Assembly (NCBI RefSeq): GCF_000472385.1
Contig: NZ_AWZU01000001.1
Location: 475,372 to 539,371 of the forward strand
Source: Bradyrhizobium sp. ARR65
GTDB lineage: Bacteria > Pseudomonadota > Alphaproteobacteria > Rhizobiales > Xanthobacteraceae
Direction of reading: 5' to 3'
DNA: 64,000 bases
In this document: piece by piece, positions 1 through 8,367 of the stretch
Layout of the letters: each line of letters starts with the position of its first letter
How positions within the stretch are numbered: the first letter of the stretch is position 1
Translations under genes and position numbers: made by a program
The notes under the pieces: generated by a model
Database searches by the model: none
Told to the model about the DNA's origin: nothing
What the model saw: only the letters and a program-made list of their open reading frames with translations

Positions 1-779
1 TAACGGCGGATGTCGGTGTTCCACATCACTGCCTTGGCGCCGCGCTTCTCGGCGACCTGCAGATATCCCGCCTCATCCATGATGCCGAACAGGAGATCGC
101 AGCCATTGTCGAGCAGCGCTGTGCCCGCTTGCGTGGCGGCCTGCGGATCGAACCAGGAGTTGATGGTGATCACCTGCATGGTGGCGTTGGGATTGACCGA
201 ACGTGCACCCATCAAGAAGGCGTTCGTGCCCGAAAACACTGAGGGGACAGGGAAGGAGGCGACGTAGCCGAGCTTGCCGCTCTTGCTCATCAGCCCGGCC
301 GCAACGCCGGTGACATAAGTCGGATACCAATGCGCCACGTAATAGGTGCCGAGATTGTCGAGCGGATTGCGACCGTCGCATTCGAAGAAGGCGACCTTCG
401 GCGAGCGCTTGGCGACGTCATAGAGAAAATCACCATAGTTCGAGGTTGCAAACACCATGCAAGCGTTTTCGGAAACGAACTGGCGGAACGTCCGCGTCGC
501 ATCGGCGGAATAGGGAATGCTCTCGACGAACAGCGTCTTCAGTTTCGGGAACGCCGCTTTCACCGCCTTCATTCCCTGATCGTGACTCCAGGTCCATCCT
601 TCGTCGGTGACCGGACCGGTGTGGCCGAAGGCAATGACGGCATCCTGTTCGGCAACCGCGGGCAGGGGCGTTGCGGCGCGCGCCGGATGGATCAAGCCGG
701 AGGGCAGCAGAAGCGAGGAGCCGGCGGCGGCGCCGAGATTCAGGAAGCGCCGGCGCGACAGATGGCGAAGATCTGACAT
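1..779 (-). CDS. BMP-family ABC transporter substrate-binding protein (partial)
   Basis: Periplasmic binding protein of a BMP/Med-type ABC importer, a family that binds nucleosides, purine-like or other small molecules. The frame runs off the left edge, so about 259 residues are visible and the C-terminus is missing. The N-terminus has a twin-arginine-like signal (SRRRFLNLG at residues 8-16), a hydrophobic stretch and a likely ARA-A cleavage site near residue 36. The mature part starts with the typical AFGHTGPVTDEGW stretch (about residues 50-62). The ATG at 779 is the only start that gives an intact signal peptide. It is read away from the catabolic genes at 1177 onward, so 780-1176 is a divergent promoter region. 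Permease and ATPase genes probably lie beyond the edge. The substrate is not shown; the neighbouring deaminases make a purine-like compound plausible. Confidence 0.88.
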   Translation of the reverse strand, partial: MSDLRHLSRRRFLNLGAAAGSSLLLPSGLIHPARAATPLPAVAEQDAVIAFGHTGPVTDEGWTWSHDQGMKAVKAAFPKLKTLFVESIPYSADATRTFRQFVSENACMVFATSNYGDFLYDVAKRSPKVAFFECDGRNPLDNLGTYYVAHWYPTYVTGVAAGLMSKSGKLGYVASFPVPSVFSGTNAFLMGARSVNPNATMQVITINSWFDPQAATQAGTALLDNGCDLLFGIMDEAGYLQVAEKRGAKAVMWNTDIRR

Positions 780-1176
780 GTTTGAGCAAAGCCTCGTGTT
801 GGAGCCCACGTTCTGGGTTCGGATGGCTGCCGCGGCGAACCCTGAAACGTTTCCGCGCAACACCGCTCGTCGACCCACTGGTCGGCGCCCGGCCGCTGAA
901 ATCGTCTAGCAAGGTCCGTGCCGCAGCTCGCACGCCGGCGGCATCTCCGGCCCATCCCGCCCGCACGCGCTTGAGCGAGCCTGTCCGCTGCTCGCTGTTC
1001 CGCATAGGCGTTTTTTTTCGATCGCGGTGATCTCTGAAGCGCAACACCGTCTGGCAATGATGCCTTAAAAAACAAGCAGATCGCTGACTGGCTGCTCAAA
1101 CGGTGAGCATGGACGATTTTTTCGCTTGCTCCGATCCGGATGCGACCGAATAAATTGAAATCATGAGGGCGGACGC
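780..1176. other. Divergent intergenic region
   Basis: No gene is supported here. The stretch separates the BMP-type gene (leftward) from the small gene at 1177 (rightward) and so should hold both promoters. A 7-bp hairpin (AGCGAGC / GCTCGCT, 974-996) lies 14 nt before a run of eight T at 1011-1018; the gap is too long for a normal intrinsic terminator. The palindromic operator found at 11616 and 16484 is not present here. Confidence 0.5.
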
Positions 1177-1416
1177 ATGCAGGGAGCAACCATCATCGTT
1201 TTCCGCGGTCGATTCGATCCCGAGAGCTTTATCGAGTTTGTCCAGCATCGCGCGCGGAGGCTGCAGCTCGATGTGGTGGTGGAGAGAACCGGCGCGGACC
1301 GCATCGACGTCGCGGTATCGGGACCGCGCGATCTGGTGGACGCTTTCGAGATGGCCTGCAGTCTCGGGCCCATTGACTGCTTGGTGCGAGAGGTCGAGCG
1401 CAGCAGTGCGGCATGA
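1177..1416 (+). CDS. Small acylphosphatase-like protein, catalytic residues absent
   Basis: A 79-residue protein whose order of segments fits the acylphosphatase fold: strand (TIIVFRGRF, 5-13), helix (residues 15-28), strand pair (DVVVERTG and RIDVAVSG, about 32-49), helix (PRDLVDAFEMAC) and a last strand after GPIDC. True acylphosphatases have an Arg in the GxVQGVxFR loop and an Asn on the second strand; here the loop reads RFDPESFIEF and no Asn stands in the right place, so catalysis is unlikely. It lies 48 bp before the Rieske gene, on the same strand, and may be a small partner or ligand-binding module for it. The ATG at 1177 follows a GGGCGG-like ribosome site. The fold call is by eye only. 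Confidence 0.6.
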   Translation: MQGATIIVFRGRFDPESFIEFVQHRARRLQLDVVVERTGADRIDVAVSGPRDLVDAFEMACSLGPIDCLVREVERSSAA

Positions 1417-1464
1417 GTCCTGCAGGATTCGGCAACGTCACGTAGCCCGGATGGAGATGAGCTG

Positions 1465-2178
1465 ATGCAATCTGCGTGGTATCCGATCGCGCTTGCCGAG
1501 GGGCTGGAGCGCGGCACTTCAGTCGGAACGAGATTGTTTGGCCGCGAACTCGTGGTCTGGCGCGACGCGGCCGGCTCGTCGCATGTGTGGGAGGATCGCT
1601 GTCCCCATCGCGGGATGCGCCTGAGTTTTGGCTTCGTGCGCGACAATCACATCGCCTGCCTCTATCACGGTTGGCAGTACGACGCCTCCGCACGATGCCG
1701 TTACATCCCGGCCCATCCTGATCTGGCTGTGCCGAACTCGATCCGGGTCGCGACTTACGCGTCGCTCGAACGGCTGGGGTTCGTCTGGGCGTATGGCGAG
1801 CTCGATCGCGCCGATCCGGAGCCGCTTCAGTTCGCGGAGCGAACCGTGACGCCGGTGCGCAGCCTTTATGTCGAGGCGACAACAGCAAAGGTCCTCGATG
1901 CGCTTGCTTCGACGATCGATCGGGCGGTCGATAATGCTGCCAGCGGAACACAATGCTCACGGACGGCCTCGCTGGTCTCGCTTGCGATCAGCGGCGACGA
2001 AATCCTCATCGCGGTGCAGCCCTTGTCGGAGCAGGAGACGGCGCTGCATATCGTGATTGCAGGACCGGCGGATGTACATCGTGGCGCGAGCCAGAAGCGC
2101 ATCTCCGCATGGAGCGAGGCGCTGCGGCGTAAACTCGAAACCTCCACCAGTCAGATTCGTCCCGGGGCGACATCATGA
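1465..2178 (+). CDS. Rieske [2Fe-2S] protein with degenerate oxygenase domain
   Basis: A 237-residue Rieske-type protein. The cluster ligands are intact: C46-P-H48 and C65-L-Y-H68, within EDRCPHRG and CLYHGWQY. The N-terminal half therefore looks like the Rieske domain of a ring-hydroxylating or N-demethylating oxygenase alpha subunit. Such subunits usually have 340-450 residues; here only about 120 residues follow, and the region matching the iron-binding D-x2-H-x4-H motif (about residues 130-160) contains no His. The protein should carry electrons but not activate oxygen. Its stop overlaps the start of the GST-like gene by 4 bp, implying coupled translation. A gene with the opposite defect lies at 9768. 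I infer that it is an electron-transfer subunit for that protein; a free Rieske ferredoxin role is the alternative. Confidence 0.85.
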   Translation: MQSAWYPIALAEGLERGTSVGTRLFGRELVVWRDAAGSSHVWEDRCPHRGMRLSFGFVRDNHIACLYHGWQYDASARCRYIPAHPDLAVPNSIRVATYASLERLGFVWAYGELDRADPEPLQFAERTVTPVRSLYVEATTAKVLDALASTIDRAVDNAASGTQCSRTASLVSLAISGDEILIAVQPLSEQETALHIVIAGPADVHRGASQKRISAWSEALRRKLETSTSQIRPGATS

Positions 2179-2807
2179 GCGAGATTCGCTTATACGATTT
2201 CGAGCTTGACGAGAACTGCTACAAGGTTCGTTTGCTGTTGTCGGTGCTGGCCGTTCCCTACCGCAAGATGGCCGTGAACATGATTCCCGGCGGGGAACAT
2301 CTTGAGCCGCCTTTGCTGGCTCTCAATCCGCGCGGCAGCCTGCCGATTCTTCTCGACGGCGAGCTTGTGCTCAGCGAGGCCGAGCCGATCATGATCTATC
2401 TCGCCCGCGCCTATGATGCCGCTGACAAATGGTTGCCCTCGGATGCTAATGGGCTTGCCATGGTGGCGATGTGGCTTCAATTCGCGTCGCGTGACCTGCA
2501 CGCGGCCTGGCGTGCGCGGCGTCATGCGATGTTCGACGCATCAGGCGATGAGCAAGCGTTGCATCACGCTGCGCGCCGCGCGTTCCGGCTGATGGACGAT
2601 CACATGACGGCACGTGAATTCGACGATGCGGCCTGGTTTGTGGGAACTGCGCCGTCACTGGCCGATCTCGCGCTGTTCCCGGCGATCGCCTTGAGCCGCG
2701 ATTTCGCCGTCGAGCACGAAACCTATCCCGCATTGCGGCGCTGGATGCGCCGGGTACGCGCCATTCCGGGTTTCATCACCATGCCCGGGATTCCGGACTA
2801 TTATTGA
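2175..2807 (+). CDS. Glutathione S-transferase family protein
   Basis: A 210-residue protein with the GST layout: thioredoxin-like N-terminal domain (residues 1-80, starting IRLYDFELDENCYKVRLLLS, with the cis-Pro segment GSLPILLDG and the glutathione-contacting SEAEPI stretch) and an all-helical C-terminal domain ending in SLADLALFPAIALSR. It starts inside the last codons of the Rieske gene (ATGA overlap), so the two products are probably made in matched amounts. GST homologues can act as enzymes (isomerase, dehalogenase) or as structural subunits; NdmE of the caffeine N7-demethylase of Pseudomonas putida CBB5 is a GST homologue needed for assembly of NdmC and NdmD. The position next to a Rieske-only protein makes the structural role attractive here, but this is inference. 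Confidence 0.88.
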   Translation: MSEIRLYDFELDENCYKVRLLLSVLAVPYRKMAVNMIPGGEHLEPPLLALNPRGSLPILLDGELVLSEAEPIMIYLARAYDAADKWLPSDANGLAMVAMWLQFASRDLHAAWRARRHAMFDASGDEQALHHAARRAFRLMDDHMTAREFDDAAWFVGTAPSLADLALFPAIALSRDFAVEHETYPALRRWMRRVRAIPGFITMPGIPDYY

Positions 2808-2840
2808 CGTCAATCAGCTTGACGCAAGAGGAGGCGCATC

Positions 2841-4643
2841 ATGGCCAAGCTCACCCGGTTCTCCGTTCAGCCGCTGCATACCATGACGCGGCGTCTCGCG
2901 GACGTCGCTTCGGGTCGCGCCGTGCCCGATCTCGTCATCACGGGTGCGCGCGTGTTGTCGACCTACTCCGAACGCATCATCGATAACAGAGAGATGTGGA
3001 TCTCGGGCGGGCGGATCGCCGCCGTCAAGCCGGCCGGTACACACAAAGCGGCCGGCGGCGGCGCGGTCATCAAGGATGTCGCCGGCGGTATCGTCGCCCC
3101 GGGGCTCGTCGATCCGCACATCCACATCGAGTCGTCGATGGTGACGGCCTGCGCTTACGCGGAAGCCGCGCTGCTCAACGGCACCACCACGATCTTCTGC
3201 GACAGTCACGAGATCGGCAACGTGATGGACGTCGCGGGCGTCGAGGCGATGCTGGAGGATGCGCGCGAGGCGCCGCTATCGATCTTCCTCACGGTTCCAA
3301 GCACGGTTCCGGCGACATCGCCTGAGCTGGAGACAGCCGGCGGTGATCTCACCGCTGAGAAGATCGCGGGCCTGTTCGACCGCTGGCCCGAGGCGGTGGC
3401 GCTTGGCGAAAAGATGGATTTTGTGCCGGTCACGCGGGGAGACCAGCGCAGCCACGCGATCCTTGCTGCCGCCTTGAAGCGCGGCCGGCCGGTGTCGGGC
3501 CACGTCTACGGTCGCGAATTTGTTGCGGCCTATGCGGCGAGCGGCGTGACCGATACCCACGAGGCGATCGATCGCGATATCGCCGACGATCTGCTCGAGG
3601 CCGGCGTGTGGATATTCCTGCGTGGCGGCCCGCCGACCACACCCTGGCATTCGCTGCCGCAGGCAATCCGGACCATCACCGAGCTCGGCGCCTCGCACAA
3701 GCGCGTCGCCGTCTGTACCGATGATCGCGACGCCGACGATCTTCTGCAGTTCGGGCTCGATTGGGTGGTGCGCGAGGCCGTGAAGGCCGGCCTATCGCCG
3801 GAGCAGGCCTGGTCGATGGGCTCACTGCATGGCGCGACGCGCTTCAGCGCTGACAATGACATCGGCGGCCTTGGTGGCGGCCGCCGCGCCGACCTGGTTC
3901 TGCTGGACGATGCGTTGAAGCCGCATGCGACCTGGTACGGCGGGCAGTGTGTGGTGGAAGACGGCAAGATCACGCCGCTGCTCGATGCCGCTCTGTCGGA
4001 GCGTTACCGCTATCCACAAGCCGCCTATGCGACGGTGAAGTTGCCCGAGAAAGTACGCTTGACGCCTGAGCTTCCGACTGTTGCCTGTACCGTCAACGCG
4101 ATCCGCACGGCACTGCCCGGCATCACCCTGATCCACGATCGTGTCGCCATCGAACCGGTGAACGATTGGACCACGCTGTTCGAGCGCCATGGTCTTTGCT
4201 TCGTCACCGTCGTGGAGCGTCACGGCAAATCGGCCGGCAATGTGGCCTACGGCCTGCTTAGGGATTTCGGCTTAAAGCGCGGTGCGGTGGCCTCGAGCGT
4301 CGGCCATGACAGCCACAACATCATCATCGCCGGCACCAATGAAGCTGACATGCAGCTTGCGCTTGCAACGATCAAGGCGCATCAAGGCGGCGTCTGCGTC
4401 GTCGCCGACGGCAAGGTGAAGGCGCTCGTGCCGTTACCGGTTGCGGGTCTATTGTCGGATAAGCGGGTGACGGAGGTTGCGGAAGAGGTGCAAAAGCTGA
4501 AGGCGGAATGGCAGGAGGCGGGCTGCACCATTCCCTATATGGGCTTCAACCTGATCCCGCTCTCAGTGATCCCGGAGATCCGCATCACCGATAAGGGTCT
4601 GGTGCTGGTGCCGGAAATGCGTCTCGCTCCATTGTTCGAATAG
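2841..4643 (+). CDS. ade: Adenine deaminase
   Basis: Amidohydrolase-superfamily enzyme converting adenine to hypoxanthine and ammonia in the cytoplasm. At 600 residues it has the usual length and domain order of bacterial Ade: metal-binding HxH in [10 protein letters not shown] (about residues 93-102), GHVYG (about 220), the DDRDADD segment (about 294-300) and the Ade-specific C-terminal domain with SVGHDSHNI and [16 protein letters not shown] clear AGGAGG-type ribosome site precedes the ATG at 2841. It follows the GST-like gene by 33 bp and precedes a LysR gene by 4 bp, so it is in the same transcription unit. In this setting the natural substrate could be a modified aminopurine; the sequence itself argues for the Ade subfamily, not for a generic deaminase. 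Confidence 0.93.
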   Translation: MAKLTRFSVQPLHTMTRRLADVASGRAVPDLVITGARVLSTYSERIIDNREMWISGGRIAAVKPAGTHKAAGGGAVIKDVAGGIVAPGLVDPHIHIESSMVTACAYAEAALLNGTTTIFCDSHEIGNVMDVAGVEAMLEDAREAPLSIFLTVPSTVPATSPELETAGGDLTAEKIAGLFDRWPEAVALGEKMDFVPVTRGDQRSHAILAAALKRGRPVSGHVYGREFVAAYAASGVTDTHEAIDRDIADDLLEAGVWIFLRGGPPTTPWHSLPQAIRTITELGASHKRVAVCTDDRDADDLLQFGLDWVVREAVKAGLSPEQAWSMGSLHGATRFSADNDIGGLGGGRRADLVLLDDALKPHATWYGGQCVVEDGKITPLLDAALSERYRYPQAAYATVKLPEKVRLTPELPTVACTVNAIRTALPGITLIHDRVAIEPVNDWTTLFERHGLCFVTVVERHGKSAGNVAYGLLRDFGLKRGAVASSVGHDSHNIIIAGTNEADMQLALATIKAHQGGVCVVADGKVKALVPLPVAGLLSDKRVTEVAEEVQKLKAEWQEAGCTIPYMGFNLIPLSVIPEIRITDKGLVLVPEMRLAPLFE

Positions 4644-4647
4644 GCCG

Positions 4648-5571
4648 ATGGATCCGCACCGGCTCGGCCTGATCTCGACGCGCCTGCACTACTTCCAGCT
4701 CGTCGCCCAGCTTGGCTCGATCCGCCAGGCTGCGCGCGTGCTCAACGTGGCCCCGTCCTCGATCAGCCGCGTGGTCGGCCAGCTCGAGGACGAGTTGCGC
4801 ACGCCGCTGTTCGAGCGCATTCGCCAGCGGCTGAAGCTGACCAGCGCCGGCGAAATCCTGCTCTATCGCACCCGCTCCAGCCTTGGCGAGCTGACACGCG
4901 CCTATACCGAAATCAACGATCTCCAGGGGCTGCGGCGCGGCAGCGTCACCGTTGCGGTCGTGGAAAGCATCGCGCGCGGTCTTCTGCTCGATGTGATGTC
5001 CGCGTTCTGGGAGAACTATCCGGCCATCACCGTCGACATCAAGGTCATGGGATCGCAGCACGCCTTCGATGCGGTGGCTGACGGCGAGTGCGACATCGGC
5101 ATCGCCTTCGACATCAAGACGCCGCGCAACGCCCAGCGGCTCGGCGGTACGGTGCTGAGCCTCGGCGCCGTCATGCATCCCGGACACCGTCTGGCCAACC
5201 GTAGCGAATTGCGCCTGTTCGATCTCGCCGGTGAACGGGTGGTGCTGTCGGACGCGAGCCTCTCGCTCGGTGCCTCGCTCGAAGAGGCGCTGAACGGCTC
5301 GTCGATCGATTTCGGGCGGCGCGCGCTGACCAATTCAATCGCTGTGATGGCCGATCTCGCCATGCGCAGTAACGGCGTTGCCCTGCAGACCCGGATCGGC
5401 GTTCAGCGCGAGATTGCGAGTGGCGCGCTGGTGTTCGTTCCCTTGCACGATCCCAAGCTGCGTCCGCGCAAGCTCGTGCTGCTCTCCCGTGCCAAGTCGG
5501 GCATGTCGGAAGCCGCCGCAAGCCTTGCCACCATGCTGACGCGGGCCATCGAGGGGCTATCGGGCGGATGA
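4648..5571 (+). CDS. LysR-family transcriptional regulator
   Basis: A 307-residue LysR-type regulator: N-terminal winged helix-turn-helix (residues about 10-70, with GSIRQAARVLNVAPSSISR as the recognition unit) and a periplasmic-binding-protein-like effector domain from about residue 95. It lies 4 bp after adenine deaminase, so it is cotranscribed with the genes it may control. It resembles the LysR protein encoded at 10671-11588 over its whole length (shared blocks include LTxAGExL, the ELTRA segment and GLRRG), which marks the two as paralogs within one catabolic island. The effector is unknown. Confidence 0.93.
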   Translation: MDPHRLGLISTRLHYFQLVAQLGSIRQAARVLNVAPSSISRVVGQLEDELRTPLFERIRQRLKLTSAGEILLYRTRSSLGELTRAYTEINDLQGLRRGSVTVAVVESIARGLLLDVMSAFWENYPAITVDIKVMGSQHAFDAVADGECDIGIAFDIKTPRNAQRLGGTVLSLGAVMHPGHRLANRSELRLFDLAGERVVLSDASLSLGASLEEALNGSSIDFGRRALTNSIAVMADLAMRSNGVALQTRIGVQREIASGALVFVPLHDPKLRPRKLVLLSRAKSGMSEAAASLATMLTRAIEGLSGG

Positions 5572-5666
5572 GCGATGTTGCGCCCAGCGCATCAGCTTGG
5601 TGAGAAAACAGGAGCTATGCAGAACATCTGCCGGCTGGAAAATTCGTCGCAAAGGAATATTGCCGC

Positions 5667-6167
5667 ATGAAGCCATCCGCCGTCGACGCCGTGATCCGCG
5701 GTTTGAAGAAGGCAGGCGTTTCCATCGTCTGCTATTTGCCCGACTCGCTATTTAGGGAGCTCTATCCGGCGCTCGATACGGATCCTGACATCCGCACCAT
5801 TCGCGTCACCAATGAAAGCGAGGGCGCGGCGATCTGCGGCGGCGTTTTTCTGTCGGGTAAGCGGGCTGCGCTGGTGATGGAAAACTCAGGCTTGCGCGCC
5901 TCGGTCGAGCCGCTGGCGCGCATGGGTTTGGGCGCGGGCATTCCGGTCGTGATGCTGATGAGCTATCGCGGCGAGCTCGGCGAGAACAATTGGTGGGCTA
6001 TCCCCCACGGCATTACCATGGAGCCGGTGCTCAACGCGCTGCGCATTCCCTATCGGATCGTGACGGAGGAAGAGAAGGTCGAGCGCGCCATCATGGACGC
6101 GTTTAGCTGGTCCTATGCCGCCTATTACCATTCCGCGGTCGCGCTCGGCGGGAGCGTGGTGCGGTGA
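5667..6167 (+). CDS. TPP-dependent decarboxylase, alpha (PYR) subunit, sulfopyruvate decarboxylase type
   Basis: A 166-residue protein that is only the N-terminal (PYR) half of a thiamine-diphosphate enzyme. It matches the layout of the alpha subunit of sulfopyruvate decarboxylase (ComD) and of the front half of phosphonopyruvate decarboxylase. The conserved Glu that activates the thiazolium is in VTNESEGAAICGG (about residue 50). The segment PVVMLMSYRGELGENNWWAIPHG is typical of this group. Its stop overlaps the start of the next gene by 4 bp, and that gene encodes the matching PP-domain half, so an alpha/beta enzyme is very likely. The substrate should be a 2-oxoacid with a polar 3-substituent; which one cannot be told. 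Confidence 0.82.
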   Translation: MKPSAVDAVIRGLKKAGVSIVCYLPDSLFRELYPALDTDPDIRTIRVTNESEGAAICGGVFLSGKRAALVMENSGLRASVEPLARMGLGAGIPVVMLMSYRGELGENNWWAIPHGITMEPVLNALRIPYRIVTEEEKVERAIMDAFSWSYAAYYHSAVALGGSVVR

Positions 6168-6772
6168 AGCGGTTCGATTGCATGAGCGTGCTGGCGCGTC
6201 GGCTGTCGGATGAACTCGTGATCCTTTCGCTCGGCGCCAGTGTCGACGAATGGTACAACGCCGCGCCCCATATGCGCGAGGCTAGCTTGTTTCAGCAGCA
6301 GCTCGGCTGCGTGACGCCGCAAGCCTTTGGGCTCGCCGCCGGGCTTCCTCATCGTCGGATCGTCTCGCTGGATACCGACGGCGGCATGATGTTCAACCTT
6401 GGCATTCTCGCGACCATCGGCAACGAGCAGCCGAAAAATCTCCTCATCGTGGTCTGGGACAACGAGTGCTACCAGTCGATCGGGGGGCCGCCGACCCATA
6501 CCGCCTCGGGCCGCGTCGATATCGCGGCTATCGCACGTGGCGCCGGGCTCACACGGGCCTATACGGCGCGCACCGTCGAGGAATTCGACACGCATTGCGC
6601 CGAAGGCTTAGCAGCACAAGAGCCTTATTTGATCGTCGCCAAAGTCGCAGGGGCCGTGCAGCCCGGCATCAGGCGCAAGCACAGCGACGGTCGCGAGGAC
6701 AAATATATCTTCGTGCGCCACGTCGAGCGCACGGAAGGCACCGTCATCATGGGGCCGAGTGAGCACAATTGA
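6164..6772 (+). CDS. TPP-dependent decarboxylase, beta (PP) subunit, sulfopyruvate decarboxylase type
   Basis: A 202-residue protein corresponding to the C-terminal diphosphate-binding half of a TPP enzyme (ComE-like). The Mg/TPP signature is LDTDGGMMFNLG followed about 25 residues later by VVWDNECYQS, replacing the common GDG-NN pattern with TDG-DNE. It starts with GTG at 6164, overlapping the alpha gene. Together the two subunits would decarboxylate a 2-oxoacid to an aldehyde. The next gene, a GMC oxidoreductase, could act on the alcohol or aldehyde level of the same compound. No sulfolactate or phosphonate genes are nearby, so the real substrate probably differs from sulfopyruvate. Confidence 0.82.
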   Translation: MKRFDCMSVLARRLSDELVILSLGASVDEWYNAAPHMREASLFQQQLGCVTPQAFGLAAGLPHRRIVSLDTDGGMMFNLGILATIGNEQPKNLLIVVWDNECYQSIGGPPTHTASGRVDIAAIARGAGLTRAYTARTVEEFDTHCAEGLAAQEPYLIVAKVAGAVQPGIRRKHSDGREDKYIFVRHVERTEGTVIMGPSEHN

Positions 6773-6774
6773 CC

Positions 6775-8367
6775 ATGGGGCAGCCGCTTCTCCCCACCTA
6801 TGATTACATCGTCGTCGGCGGCGGGTCCGGCGGCGCGGTGGTCGCGCGGCGTCTCGCCGAGCGCGGCGAGGTGAAGGTGCTGCTGCTCGAGGCAGGACCA
6901 TCCGACATTGGCCTTGCTGCAATCGAGGATGCAGCGAACTGGACCGCGCTGCTCGGCGGTCCCTATGACTGGGGCTATCGCTACGCGCCTTCGCCCGAGC
7001 TCAACGGGCGCAGCATCGCGATCCCGCGCGGGCGCGTGCTCGGCGGCTCCTCCAGCATCAACGCGATGCTCTGGTATCGCGGCCATCGGTCCGATTACGA
7101 CGCCTGGGAAGCGGCAGGCGCGACGGGTTGGAATTTTGCAAGCGTGCTGCCCTATTTCAAGCGCGCCGAGGATTGGGAGGACGGCGCATCCGAATTGCGC
7201 GGCGCCGGTGGGCCATTGCGGATCGAGCGGCCGTGCGATCCGCATCCGATTGCACGCGCCATGCTGGACGCTGCCGCCGAACTTGGCTTTCCCGTCATCG
7301 GCGATCCGAACGGCGCCAGCAACGAGGGTGCGAGCCTGCCCAATCTAAACATCGGCGGCGGCCGGCGCTGGAGCGCCGCGCGCGGCTATCTGCATCCGGT
7401 CGCCGACCGGCCCAATCTCACCATTCGCACCCACGCACTCGCGATCGGCCTCCGTTTCGACGGGCGCCGCTGCCGGAGTATTCGTTTCATCATCGATGGC
7501 GTGGTCACGGAGGCGCGCGCCGAAGCGGAGATCGTCCTGGCGCTCGGCGCAATCGACACGCCGCGGCTTCTACTCATGTCAGGGATTGGGCCGTCCGGTG
7601 AACTCGGGCGTCTCGGCGTCCCCGTCCTTTGCGATCTCCCCGGCGTTGGCGAAAATCTGCAGGACCACCCGCTGCTGATGGGCATCAATTTCCGCGCGCG
7701 CCGGCCGCTTGGGCCGGTGCGCGATAATGGCGGCGGCGCCATGATGAACTGGAAGAGCGCGCCCGCGCTGCCGGCGCCGGATCTTCATGCCTTCGTCGTG
7801 CAAGGTGCGCACGCAGGCGCGGAAGTGGCGTCGGCCTATGATCTCTCAGGCGATATCTTCGCGATGTCGCCCGGATTGATGCGCTCGACCAGCGTCGGCC
7901 GCCTTCGGCTGCAGAGCGCTGCGCCGGATGGCGCCCTCGACATTCAACCGAACTTTCTGGCTGAGCCTGGGGATGTAGAGGCGCTGATCGCCGGCATGGA
8001 TACGATGACAGAGCTGGCGGGTACAAAGGCTTTTGCCGATCTCGTCGCGGGACCGGCCGCGCCCGATCGCCGCCTGTCGCGCAGGGAGAAGATCGCGTAC
8101 ATCCGGATGAGCTGCTCCACCTTCTTTCATCCCTGCGGCAGCTGCGCGATGGGCGAGGGCGAGCGGGCCGTGGTCGATCCGCAATTGCGGGTCCGCGGGG
8201 TCGACGGCTTGCGCATCGCAGACGCGTCGGTGATGCCGATCATTCCATCCTGCAATACCCATGCACCGGTGGTCATGATCGGCGAGCGCGCCGCTGATTT
8301 CATCACCGGCACAAAACTTGCCACGAAAACTGCAAAGGTCTCAGCAAGCGCGATGGAGCGGGCATGA
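6775..8367 (+). CDS. GMC-family FAD-dependent oxidoreductase
   Basis: Glucose-methanol-choline family flavoenzyme, choline-dehydrogenase-like, 530 residues. The FAD-binding Rossmann motif VVGGGSGGAVVARRLAE is at residues about 14-30. A GMC signature lies in GRVLGGSSSINAMLWYRG, and the C-terminal active-site pair is in FFHPCGSCAMG and SCNTHAPVVMIGE. The ATG at 6775 is chosen; a TTG six bases upstream overlaps the stop of the previous gene and is possible. It has no signal peptide or lipobox, so it should be cytoplasmic or loosely membrane-linked. It oxidises an alcohol to an aldehyde or acid. It overlaps the next amidohydrolase gene by 4 bp. The substrate is unknown. Confidence 0.92.
   Translation: MGQPLLPTYDYIVVGGGSGGAVVARRLAERGEVKVLLLEAGPSDIGLAAIEDAANWTALLGGPYDWGYRYAPSPELNGRSIAIPRGRVLGGSSSINAMLWYRGHRSDYDAWEAAGATGWNFASVLPYFKRAEDWEDGASELRGAGGPLRIERPCDPHPIARAMLDAAAELGFPVIGDPNGASNEGASLPNLNIGGGRRWSAARGYLHPVADRPNLTIRTHALAIGLRFDGRRCRSIRFIIDGVVTEARAEAEIVLALGAIDTPRLLLMSGIGPSGELGRLGVPVLCDLPGVGENLQDHPLLMGINFRARRPLGPVRDNGGGAMMNWKSAPALPAPDLHAFVVQGAHAGAEVASAYDLSGDIFAMSPGLMRSTSVGRLRLQSAAPDGALDIQPNFLAEPGDVEALIAGMDTMTELAGTKAFADLVAGPAAPDRRLSRREKIAYIRMSCSTFFHPCGSCAMGEGERAVVDPQLRVRGVDGLRIADASVMPIIPSCNTHAPVVMIGERAADFITGTKLATKTAKVSASAMERA

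Noticed and set aside
974..1018. Hairpin followed by eight T as an intrinsic terminator
   Set aside because: Fourteen bases separate the stem from the T-run, and no gene ends just upstream on the plus strand.
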